A stretch of DNA of 64,000 bases from Asparagopsis taxiformis (taxonomy: Eukaryota; Rhodophyta; Florideophyceae; Bonnemaisoniales; Bonnemaisoniaceae): positions 186,001 through 250,000 of the forward strand of contig JALQPE010000100.1 of assembly GCA_030407315.1 (NCBI GenBank), read 5' to 3'. Below, piece by piece: positions 42,301 to 52,507 of this stretch; position 1 is the stretch's first letter, and each line of letters starts with the position of its first letter. The notes beneath the pieces are model-generated. The model worked only from the letters and a program-made list of their open reading frames with translations, was not told the DNA's origin and did not search any database. The position numbers were made by a program, and so were the translations under genes.

Positions 42301-44492
42301 GAGGAGGTCTGCGCGGGAGGGGGTTGAGGCTGGTGGCAGTGGAGCGTCACAGGGTGAGTCGCTGGAGGAAGCACGACCAGATTCTGGGTCTGGGGAGCTG
42401 GGTTGCGGGGAATCATGGTCGCTGTTTCGAGCAGGCTCATGGGTGACGGCAGGGACACGAGCGTTGTTGAAATGTTGGGGAGAGGGGTTGAAACGGTAGC
42501 GACACGTTCGCTCATGCAGCGCGAGCGCATAAGCATCTACGCAGTAGTAGAAGAACCCTTCATACTTGCATTCCGTGTCGAGTTTTGACGCAAAAGGGAG
42601 GATTGCGAGCTGAACAGGGGAGACTGTGCCGTCCAGATGCGACCAATTTTATTTTTGTGGTGCTTTCGAGACTTGGAATGTAACGTGTTCGTTCGTAGTT
42701 TTGTGGGTAGTAGTTTTGTGCTCACTCCAGCTGACATCCCAACGGTGGAATTTAACCGAGAGTTCAATCATTTCCAACTGTTACATCACATTGCGTGCTG
42801 GCAACGTGTGCATGGAAGGACGAACGACTGCCCTGGGAGATGAATTTTCAATTAATTCATTTGTAATAATAAACTTTTTTATTTCCGAACTTCGTGGAAT
42901 CTGAATGTGCTTTACAGCGGATATGCCACGGATCATGTAAGGAAAGCAAATGGATTCTCATATATATGATTATATGTTTATATTCGTTGTTCTAGATCCG
43001 GATCTCATTGTTCGGGGATTCAGAGACCATGGCTTGGGCTATACTCAATCTCACTGCCGGCGATGATTTCGAGTATGCACAGCAAGACTTAAGCGAACGC
43101 TGAAAGCTGTCCGGTCAACGCCGCAGGCTCCACTCCGCCCTCATCACCGACTGAGATTCTTTGACCGCCTTTGCTTTGTTTAGTGTAGAGGATGGACGAA
43201 GGTACGTGCGCGAATCTTGAGGGTATGCATTAAGGGAAGCGTGTGTTTTGAGTCTGACTATTTCCGTTGATGCGATATTTTTCATTGGAAGCCTGTTGAC
43301 TCATCATGAGTCAACGGGCTTCCAATGAAGGTGATGGTGTGTATTGAGCGGAGGATGGAAGAGAGGTACTTGAAGTTTTGAAAGTATGCTGCGAGGGAAG
43401 GTTGGTTTTGAGTCTGACTGTTGTGGTTGATTCCGATGTTGTGTAGATGATGCAGGAATGTTGATGACGGAAGGTAAGTTTCATTGAGTGCCAAGATGTG
43501 TTTTGCGAAGATATGGACTGCTGACTATGATTATTATTCATTGCAAGGTTTTTGAATCATGGTTTGTATTGTGTGTAGGATGGATGAGAGGTAAGTAAGG
43601 GAGTTTCTAGGATATCTGTCGTGGTAAGCGTTGCTTTTGAATCTGACTGTTGGGGTTGATGTTTTGTATGTGATGCAGGACTGGTGAAGCAGGAACGGCA
43701 GGACTGAAGGAGAGTGAAGAAGGGATCTAGGAAGATGGGGAATGAAGCTGTGAGGTGTTTCTGGTATGTGTATATTTTGGGGCATACGATAGAAGTGAGA
43801 GTGGGTTTCAAGTGGTGTAAGATTTTGCTGACCATGTTCGTGTTTGATGTCTTGATGATTTAATGGGCCGGGGTGGTGTCGAGGAAAAGCAGGGATGGTA
43901 TTGGGAAGGAGCGGATTTTTTGTAATCAAGGTCGTGAGGGTTCTTGAAGTATGTGCGAATGGTGGTGCATGGCGTTCGGATGGTTGGGAGAACGCGATAG
44001 TGAGGGAGATAGGTGATCGACGATATGCTGACAGGTATTTTGTATTCTGGCTGGATACGTATTTCCTATTCTAACCGGGTATTTATTTCCTATTCTGACC
44101 AGATATGTATTTCCTATTCTAGAGAGACGTATTGTATACCAGCAGTTTCGTAAATGATAGAATAAAATACGGTCCGATATGGGCCCTGAATTTACCATCG
44201 GCTGTAATTTCTTCCCTCCCGGTTTTCGCTGATATATTGTATACTGGATGTCGGGTCCTAGTATTCCGCCATATGTACTAGAGAAAGTGGATGTCGGGCC
44301 TAGTATTCCGCCATATGTACTAGGGAAAGTGGACGTCCGCATCCATATGTAATAGGGAAAGTGGACGTCCGCATCCAAAATTTTTTATTTTTTTTGGACG
44401 CGGACGTTCATTTGTTCTAGTAAATCTCGGGGCCGACTAGGACCCGTACTAGAGAGACTGGACGTCCGCGTCCACTTCCGAAAACACAGACG
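40829..44492 (-). repeat. right inverted-repeat arm of copy 2
   Basis: It carries the 45-base hairpin at 43283-43327 and about three 24-bp tandem units near 44050-44130. It agrees with the left arm of the same copy at sites where copy 1 differs, for example CTAGATCCGG near 42993 and GGATTCAGAG near 43016. Confidence 0.93.
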
Positions 44493-45262
44493 CACCACCG
44501 TCCAACAAGAAGCCGGCGCTAGGCGCCGCCGCCCACGGGTCAAGATGTGCAAATTCATCGCGACGCATCGTACGGAGCCGCGCCAGATGACGCACAAGCC
44601 GCTCGTCCGCTGCGTCCTCAAGGAAATAGGCGTCGCATGGAAGATTGGTGGGTACGGCTAAGTCGCATAGTGCCGCTTCACGCCGCGCGTCCCACACGGC
44701 CTGCGCGTTTTTGTGGCCGGGCAACACCGCGTAGCGGTTGACGTCGGCAATACGCACCCATTGAAAACGCCGCGGGAAGTATTGAACACGGCCTAGCTCA
44801 GACCAAGTCGGTATCGCGCGCGGAAGGAAGCGGAAGGCAGAAGGGTCTTCGTAGCGCACACGCGGGACGACGGCGGGTACTACCCGCCGCAACATGTAGT
44901 ATATGTTGCGCAGCAGAAGGAAGAGAAACAGAGGAAGGAGCAGGAATGGACCGCAAGGGCACGCCGACGTTCGTGCGACTCCCAGACGCGGATGCGGGAG
45001 TGGCAGTCACGTCCACTGTCGCGTCGAATCCGGGCGATGCGTCAGCGCCGTCCGTATTATGCGCACTCGCCGTCGCGGCAACCGGAGCGCTCGCGGATGA
45101 CGCTTGAGCCATGGAAAGGTAAAACGGGCTCTCAGGGCTCGCAGGCGCAGGGGAAGCGAAGCGCGAAGCAGCAGACGGTGTGCGTAGCGGCGTCGCAGCG
45201 GCTTCGCCGGAAGGAATGCTGGCCCGCAGCCAGCTCGGAAGGGTATCACCATCGTGCGCCAT
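44493..45262 (-). pseudogene. unknown gene fragment, cut by transposon copy 2
   Basis: Two minus-strand frames are readable. One starts at ATG 45262 (MAHDGDTLPSWLRASIPSG) and is Ala/Ser/Pro-rich. The other, open from about 45006 to the transposon, has a hydrophobic segment (FLLLPLFLFLLL) and then well-mixed sequence (WSELGRVQYFPRRFQWVRIA, HKNAQAVWDARREA). Reading from the first into the second needs a frame change. The coding sequence ends at SAGFLLDGGA and then enters the transposon terminus. I do not recognise a family: it could be a host membrane protein or a retroelement Gag. The CpG content is far higher than in flanking genes. Confidence 0.4.
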
Positions 45263-46675
45263 GGCGTGCGAGCGTGCGAATCGATGAGGAGAACGGCGAA
45301 CGCGGGTGACAAGAGAGAAAGAAAGGAGGAGACGGAACAAAAGAGAAGAGGTTGCAGACGAAAAGAGTAGAGTGAAGGAAACGGAAGAGCACGTGAGGAG
45401 AGAGATGACGCGCGAGGACGCGCTGTGATGTTAGTCGGGGGGAGTGTGATGCAATTTATGTTGCGAGTGCGCGCGCGGGTCGGAGCGATGCGTCGCGTTG
45501 AGTCCACGTGCATCCGCGTTTAGTTAGTTAGTAAGCGAGCGTACGCGTGGCGATACAATTACGTGTCACGGCGCGCCTGCGCGAACGCGTGCGATTGCGA
45601 GCCCGGCGCCACGTGTAGCGCCTTCTACGAATTTCCCTTTATTTCCCCTTTTTTGGGTTTTTTATGACGAAAGTCTTTTTCCCAAATATTTCCCTTTTTG
45701 CGTGCGTGCGAGCGGCCGCCGGCCGGCCGCGCAAGGACAACCTGTCCTTAGTAGTTAGCTATTAATGGTCGTTCTGCTTCGCACCTTACCAATAAACAGC
45801 CAGCATCTTCGCAGCTACGAGTTAAGCGTTTAGCGAATCGCGAGGACCGATTGCGTTGAAATGTTGCGTGCGGGTTGCTCACGATCGCCGACGTTCGCGT
45901 GCGCGCTGCGCATAAACCGATCGTCGAACCGCGTCGCACCGCGATAGCGCGCGTTGCGTCGCACGCCACTAGGCCAGGGATTTACGACCCCTGTGTGGAT
46001 CGCGTTGTGCTCGAGTTTACTCGGTGATCTCACCCTGCGATCACGGCTTGCGCCGGCCCGCGAATCCCGTGTTGCGATCGTTCCCTACGCGTTCCGCCGT
46101 TGTACCACCCGTTCGCCAGCGCGACCGAGCGACGCGCGAAACGCAAGTTCAACCAGCGCGTTACGGTTCACCTCGCCCTGACACGGCTGCAATTCTAGAA
46201 CTCCCTTAGCGATCGCCACCCCGGCTGGTCATACAATGATGACGGAAAGGGAAGCAACGAACGCCCCGTCGTTCGAGCCGTGGCTTAAATAATGTTCCGA
46301 CGACCGCTGTCGCAATGCCCGTTGGCACGAAATACACGAGATGGCCGCGGCCTGCGTGCGTATCACACTGATTCGAACCTCACCCGCGTGGTGGAACTGG
46401 AAACTGCATTCGATTGCAAGAGACGCCTACTCGAGGCATTGTAAAACGATGTCAACGGGCGGGCCCCGATGATTACGAGGAGGCGGGAGCGCACGCGCGC
46501 GCTCCGACGCCGTGGCCAACCGATCGGTCAACCGGGCCACGTTCGTTTAAGCGAGATTTTTCGGGACAATTGCCACGTCCGCGAGTGTACCCGAAAAGGC
46601 GCCATGGCCCCGTGTCTCAGGCGCGTCCTGACGGGCCTCGCGTGGCCGGGACGTCCACGTGTGGGGGTGGGGCTG
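45263..46675. other. CpG-rich block without recognised gene
   Basis: Very rich in CG dinucleotides and GCGC strings, with a GGCCGCCGGCCGGCCGC palindromic patch near 45713 and a polypurine-like GTGTGGGGGTGGGG just before the LTR at 46676. It may be the LTR and leader of the element containing the preceding fragment. No coding frame is convincing. Confidence 0.45.
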
Positions 46676-47337
46676 TGTAGTATACGTGGCCAATTCGAAA
46701 ATGGCAAATATTTACGACTTCCGCGGAATTCGAATTTCGGCGGACACGACCGGCGACAGCAATGTACGAGCATTGCTGGCGCATGCGCGCGCAACCGGCA
46801 CACGTGTGCAGCGAACGAACTGGCACGCGGCCAACGGACCAACGGGTCCACACGCGCGACCCACAAGGTCCTTTCCCATTCGGGGACGTTACGAACAGTG
46901 TTTACACTGTAATGCGATGCCATCGTGGCTAAATAGGTATTGGCATCGTGCCGGGAGGGAAAGGGGACAAGCATCGAACGGGCAACGAGCTCTGGTCTAC
47001 GACTGACTTCTACGTTTTACGTTTTCGTTTACGCCTAACGAGGCTTCGTCTCCGTCGAGCTGCGCACTCCTTGCCCATTGCCACACGTGAGGCTGATCGC
47101 GTTTCTTGCCTACGGGTTTGGTTGAGAGCGCCTCCGGTGACGTGCCACCTTGTTCAGCGGACGTAATCCTCGCGTGGATTTTTGCGTCGTGACGCTCGTG
47201 TCTACTCGCTAACTTCTCTACCTTCTACCATCCTAACCATACAGTCAAACACCAGCGGGTGGCACTGTTCGTTCGTTTCGTTTACAGGACAGCGTGTCCA
47301 CTGGCTCGTACCAGCTACTCTAGAACTATTCACCACA
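46676..47337. repeat. LTR related to the solo LTR at 22827
   Basis: Starts TGTAGTATACG and ends CACCACA, similar along its full length to 22827-23493, with scattered substitutions and small indels. Left flank is polypurine-like; right flank is another element's reverse transcriptase. The flanking pentamers (GGCTG and ACCTA) do not match, so there is no clean target duplication. Confidence 0.85.
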
Positions 47338-49925
47338 ACCTACAAGGGTAATTTATGGACAAACAAACGCTGTCTCTTACCTTCAAAGCAACATGCAAAT
47401 GCTTTGCCGTCCTACCCGTTATTCTATTTTATTGTGGCTTGATTACATCTTTGTACATTGCAAGACCGACTGCGAACTCTTGCAAGCTCTGCGCAGTTTT
47501 TTCTTTTTTCTCTATATGAAAACAAGAACACTTGAAGCTTCGTGTCAGAAAGTGCAAGCTCTACTTGCGTGAAGTACGTTGGTTTGGTCGTTACATTAGC
47601 AAGGATGGCATTCGGCTTGATCGCAGTCGCTTATCAGCACTTATTGATATGGGAGTGCCCGAGACTGGTGCAGATCTTCAACAATTTCTGCGTGCTGCAA
47701 ACTGGATGCGACAGTGTATCCCGGAATTCACAAAGCTTATTGCCGAACTGCACAAGACTCTATAGGAAGTATATAATCGGGCTGGAAAGCGCACTAAACA
47801 TGCTGTATCACGCATAAAGCTAGCTCCTTTGTGGGGTGATATTCAGCAAGAAGCATATGGTGCTGTGAAGCAAGCTCTTCTAACCAGTGTAACACGAGCA
47901 CATCCTGACCCTGACCATCTCCTTTGCTTGTTCACGGATGCATCCGAGCAACATTGGTCTGTTGTATTAACTCAGATCCCAAAAGCTGACTTGGATATTG
48001 AGTTTTCACAGCAGCGTCATCAGCCTCTTGCTTTTCTTTCTGGATCTTTCACTGGATCCAGTTCCCGCTGGTCTACAATTGAGAGAGAAGCATTTGCTAT
48101 TGTTGAGTCTGTTACTAGATTGGACTACATTCTACTACAGCCTGAAGGCTTTTGGCTCTTTACCGACCATCGGAACCTTGTGTTTATATTTGATCCAATG
48201 TCAGCATCTACTCGGCTAGGGAAGCATGTCACATCTTAGATTTAACGATGGTCTATGCGCCTCTCGTCTTTTCGTTTCACTATTGTGCACATTTCTGGTT
48301 CTGATAACTGTTGGGCTGATATTCTATCGCGATGGGGAGCCCCGAGGCACAATCGCCATTGCATGCCGACTCATCGTGCGTCGCTATCTTCTCTCTTTGT
48401 GGCTCCTGTTGCACCAGAGCTAGATCCGGAACTGCAGTGGTCAGCAGCACAAGAAATCTATGATGCCCGATTGGCGTCAAAAGGAGAAGGGGAGGGATGT
48501 CAATACACCAAACGTTCTGATGGTTTATTGATTGACTAAAATGGATCTATTTGGATCCCATCTACTGCTGTAGAACTGCAGTTGCGAATTTGTGTTATTG
48601 CACACTGCGGTAGAGGAGGACATCGTGGCGCTCGCACTACTTATAATTACATCAAGGAGTGTTTCCATTAGGGAAATGTGAAGAAGGACGTTTACTCGTT
48701 CTGCAATTCCTGTCTACATTGTCTCAGCACGGCGAATGGTACTAGGATCCCGCGCCAGTTGGACCATTCGCTCCATTCGGATAGGCCTAATGAAGTGCTA
48801 CATTTTGATTACTTTTACATGGGTCCTAGCACTACTGGAGAGACGTACATACTCATCCTCAAGGATGATGCGTCTTCATTTGTATGGCTCGAGCCATGCC
48901 ATGCTGCAGATTCTGAAAACACTGTGGACGTACTTTTCAGATTGTTCTCATTGTTTAGAGTTTGTTTCAACTGGGTATCGGACAAAGGTTCACATTTCAG
49001 GAATGTCTTAATGCATCATCTCAGCCGAAGACTACATGCACATCACCACTTCACTAATTCCTATTGTCCACAGTCCAATGGGACTGTGAAGAGCGTATGT
49101 AAGCAAGTTTTACGTGCATCTAGGGCATTACTATCTGAATTTAAATTGAATGAAGACTGGCCGTGCATAGTTCGCTTGATCCAAAGCATTCTCAATCATT
49201 CCAAGCGTTCCTCACTTGGAAATGGTGCACCCATTACGGCCTTCACAGTTATTGATGCAGACAACCCGATTCGTTCGCTAAAACCAATTTCAATTTCTAC
49301 ACGCTCTCTATCGTTTATTCAAGCTCAGAAACTTGTGGGAATTTCTATGCTATGGAGAACTTGGACAAATTACATGAGGATGATTCTGTACGGCGCACGC
49401 GGAAGAGAGACGCTGCTGTTGACGCACATAACTCTCGAACTCACATTGAGAAGGTTAATTTTGAAGTTGGTGACTACCTATTAGTGGCACAGCGCCTGAA
49501 GAATGATGGACACAAGCTGCGTGTGAAATGGTGTGGCCCTTGCCGCGTAACAAAAGCAAACTCAGATCATGTCTACGAAATTGAGGATATGATCAGTGGA
49601 TCACATGTTTTGGTACACGCCAATCGTTTGAAGTTCTATGCGGATTCTAGTCTAGACGTCACTGAAACGCTACTTGATTCCATTGCTCACAATAATCCCC
49701 ATTTCAACAAAGTGGAACGTCTTCTCGGGCTTCGATACAATACCGATCAAGCTCGATACGAAGTTCAGGCTAAATGGGAAGGTTTCGACCATGAAGAGCC
49801 CATCTGGGAGCCCTTTGACCATATGAAAGAGGATATCCCTCAGATGCTCTCTGAATTTTTAGCTACTCATCATGATCAGGCCATGGTAGCTAAAGCGGCT
49901 TCGGCGTAACGCCTCTTTTGGTGGA
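47338..49925 (+). pseudogene. pol: dead third gypsy element: reverse transcriptase, RNase H, integrase, chromodomain
   Basis: Segments in several frames add up to Pol: reverse transcriptase from about 47352 (TNAVSYLQSNMQML, then WLDYIFVHCKTD, KCKLYLREVRWFGR), RNase H (LFTDASEQHW, STIEREAFAIVE), integrase (CNSCLHC, FDYFYMG, VSDKGSHF) and a clear chromodomain (RYEVQAKWEGFDHEEPIWEP). The catalytic reverse transcriptase box has Tyr instead of its second Asp. The integrase Glu appears as Lys in NGTVKSVC. Frameshifts occur near 47510 and 49350, and stops near 47763, 48238, 48537 and 48670. A polypurine tract (GGTGGAGGGGAC) follows the stop at 49918-49931. Gag and protease are missing. Confidence 0.85.
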
Positions 49926-49931
49926 GGGGAC

Positions 49932-51571
49932 TGGTGCAAGTTGTGCAATTCCTACGCTGCAGGATCAGCGTGTGCAGTTTCGCCGTGGCGGGATAAACCA
50001 GTGAAATCGATCCAGAGCGATATTTTAATACGATTTGATTTCACGGCGCATACAATTGCTAGCTATTGGTCAAGTTTGTATAGACCAACCCTTTGCGCCT
50101 CGGTAAGCTTCTCTATCGATATTGAACCCTTCGGCCGTTCGGGAGGGCAGGCTGGTTGTACATCTGTACGTTCTGCTAGGCATTATGAAGTACTCGTCTC
50201 CCTGTATTACCTAGCCTCTCAAGAAAATAAACTAGAGAGCTACCATCGTAGCGACATTATTGTTCTACATGCGAGCAAAATTTCCGTAACCGGGTCATGG
50301 CCAACGGCATGGCCTGGATACTTGGAATTCATCCACACGCGTCTGAATTAAGAAGGCAAAAAATGCGCTCGTGCTTGACCGAAAGAAGTGTATGCAGGTC
50401 TGCTATCTCCCATGCAACCTTTGACACAGCAGCATACTGTCAGAATACAACCTTTTCTTACATACTCGTCCGTTCAACACGATGTCTAGGTGAACAGTTG
50501 ATGTTGAATTTTGGGGCGATAATTACTTTGACAACGGTGTCAAACGTTACCTGCTGACCAGGGGAGAAGGGTGCCTTTATTTCAAGATGTCGACCATGCA
50601 CAATGCGGTTGTGCAGCGAAGTTTCTCCAGCAAAGGCGGCAGTACTAGAACTCGGGAAAAAGAATAGAGGCTGGTTGAGGAGGAGGTTATGGCTGCGCAA
50701 GATGTTTACACGAGGTCACAAAGCTGAGCGATACTGGATCGGTAGTTTTAGAATGGGATTCGAAAATCTGAAGCTCGGAAATCCAATCCAGATGAAACAC
50801 ACTAAATAGTGTTGCAGGGCAACAGTGCATCAGATATCAATCAATCACTTTGAAATACCATTGCGTAGTGCATTGACGTCATGTGTTTGCGGTCGACTAT
50901 TTAAACTGGAGATCAAGACGTAGAACGAGGTTTGGCGCGTGCGGTTGTTGCTTTCTCGTGATTCGTCGATGCTATGTATCGGGCGGTACTTGGAATGCGA
51001 CCTTGTTTTTGTCTCCCAACGTCAGATGTCGGTGATATGGATTGGGCACAATGAATTGAAAACAAACTTGAGGCGGTCGGTGAAGGGCAAACTGATTTGG
51101 AATGTGGAACAACAAATCGTCGTTCCATTCGGAACATATCTACCAATATTTAATGCGGTTCCGAGATTCAAATATAGCGATGCAGTCTAATCGGACGGCC
51201 AACTAACCGAATGCCACAACTTGCTCCGATGCAAACGACAAATGCGTGCAACTTGGACGCTCCGGTCGCGCGGGCTAACAAAAACTGTCTATGCGAGCGA
51301 AGAAGCAAACCAGGAAATCACCAACGTGCCAACAAAACGGACACAGTGCCTGCTATTAGAATCGACGAGAATGCGGTAAATAAGGCAAGTGGTTTATGTA
51401 CAGAGAGTACAGCTGGTACAGATACGAAACGACAGACATGAGCAACGACGAAATGCACACACACTGTCGTGAAATAAGGCGTTGCAATTTGATCGCCGAG
51501 AGGAACATGCCTCATCAAGCGATGCATGTTTCGAAAATACACGAGTAATTGACGGATAAATGTGCACCAAT
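49932..51571. other. no gene recognised; probable 3' LTR of the preceding element at its start
   Basis: Sequence after the polypurine tract begins TGGTGCAAG, consistent with an LTR, but no second copy is available to fix its end. Short frames further right are not convincing. Confidence 0.4.
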
Positions 51572-52507
51572 CTATTCCTGCCGATGTGAAGTGCGCGCGC
51601 TGCTATGCTGTGTATGCGGCACCAACCACGCGAAGAATTGCTTCCAAGTCGAGGAAGCAACACCAATATTGGAACACACGGTGCCGAAAACGGCGTCTAG
51701 CACGCTGGGAGCTCCCACTCCGTCGGCGAAGGAGCAGTGATAGTACAAATGATGCAAGCCGTGCACACGAGCATCCAACACGGGTACATCAGCGAAAAAA
51801 TTGTAACCGGAATGTTCGTACAGGCCGCCCAGCGCGCCGAGTGGCAACATACAGATGCAATGCAAGGGCGTGAGAAGATTAGCTTTGGAAAGCACAATGA
51901 GCGGGGTGAGATAGGGGAAGACAATCTCGAGTAGAAAGTCTAGCGACGACATGTACATGGCACTTATCGCGCTGTGCGCCTTTGTGGTGTGATGCATTGC
52001 ATGGTCGAGCGCGACAAAGCCCCAACGAGAATGCAGAATGAAACGATGGGCGAGATAGAAGGCGAGTTCATGCAGCAGAGGCGGGAGTGTGAAAAGCACG
52101 AGCAGACTGTACGACGTACTTGGCGGGTTGGCGTACTGCTCGGGTGTGTATGCGAGACGCAAGTAGGACGCGAGATACATGCACGGGAGACAGATGAAGA
52201 GTTGGTTGAAGAGGACGCGGGGGAGCATTTGGCGGTATGTCGGGGTACTATTTGTCGGGTGGAAGTGTTTGTACTTGCGGAACAAGTTGCATCGGTCGAA
52301 CAGGTCGAACATGGCGCCGAGCGAGTGGAAGACAAGCATTGCAAGCAAGAAGGACAACATCGTCGGATGGTCGGTGGTCAAGGCGTGCATTTGGTGGGTG
52401 GCGCGATGATGCACGAGTGGCTGCGTGTGGTTTGTCAAGGCGCTCATGATGGACGGGCGGATGAGAGCATGCAGCGACGGGCGCAAAGATGGTGACGAGT
52501 CGGTCAA
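51572..52507 (-). CDS. fatty acid hydroxylase / sterol desaturase superfamily protein
   Basis: The 311-residue protein has the three His clusters of the superfamily: HELAFYLAHR (from residue 146), HAMHH (169-173) and HGLHH (249-253), plus EHSGYNFF (231-238). These ligate a di-iron centre that hydroxylates or desaturates lipids using O2. Hydrophobic segments near 50-66, 97-117, 134-158 and 190-225 fit a membrane protein, probably in the endoplasmic reticulum. The exact substrate (sterol, sphingolipid or fatty alcohol) cannot be read from sequence. The first ATG is at 52507; later in-frame ATGs at residues 21 and 50 are possible starts, and the first 45 residues look poorly conserved. Single exon, TAG stop. 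Confidence 0.88.
   Translation of the reverse strand: MTDSSPSLRPSLHALIRPSIMSALTNHTQPLVHHRATHQMHALTTDHPTMLSFLLAMLVFHSLGAMFDLFDRCNLFRKYKHFHPTNSTPTYRQMLPRVLFNQLFICLPCMYLASYLRLAYTPEQYANPPSTSYSLLVLFTLPPLLHELAFYLAHRFILHSRWGFVALDHAMHHTTKAHSAISAMYMSSLDFLLEIVFPYLTPLIVLSKANLLTPLHCICMLPLGALGGLYEHSGYNFFADVPVLDARVHGLHHLYYHCSFADGVGAPSVLDAVFGTVCSNIGVASSTWKQFFAWLVPHTQHSSARTSHRQE

Larger units (their letters stand above)
34069..44492. mobile_element. giant-TIR DNA transposon, copy 2 (complete, 10.4 kb)
   Basis: Both termini are present: CGTCTGTGTTTTCGGAAG on the left and its complement on the right. The arms are 34069-37704 and 40829-44492 (about 3.6 kb each) around a 3.1-kb unique centre. Left flank is gypsy integrase, right flank an unrelated CpG-rich gene. 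A CA dinucleotide on both flanks might be a 2-bp target duplication but could be chance. All protein sequences match copy 1. Confidence 0.93.

Noticed and set aside
45263..45513. Arg/Ser-rich minus-strand frame overlapping the unknown gene start
   Set aside because: It is a shadow frame of a CpG-rich stretch with extreme Arg content.
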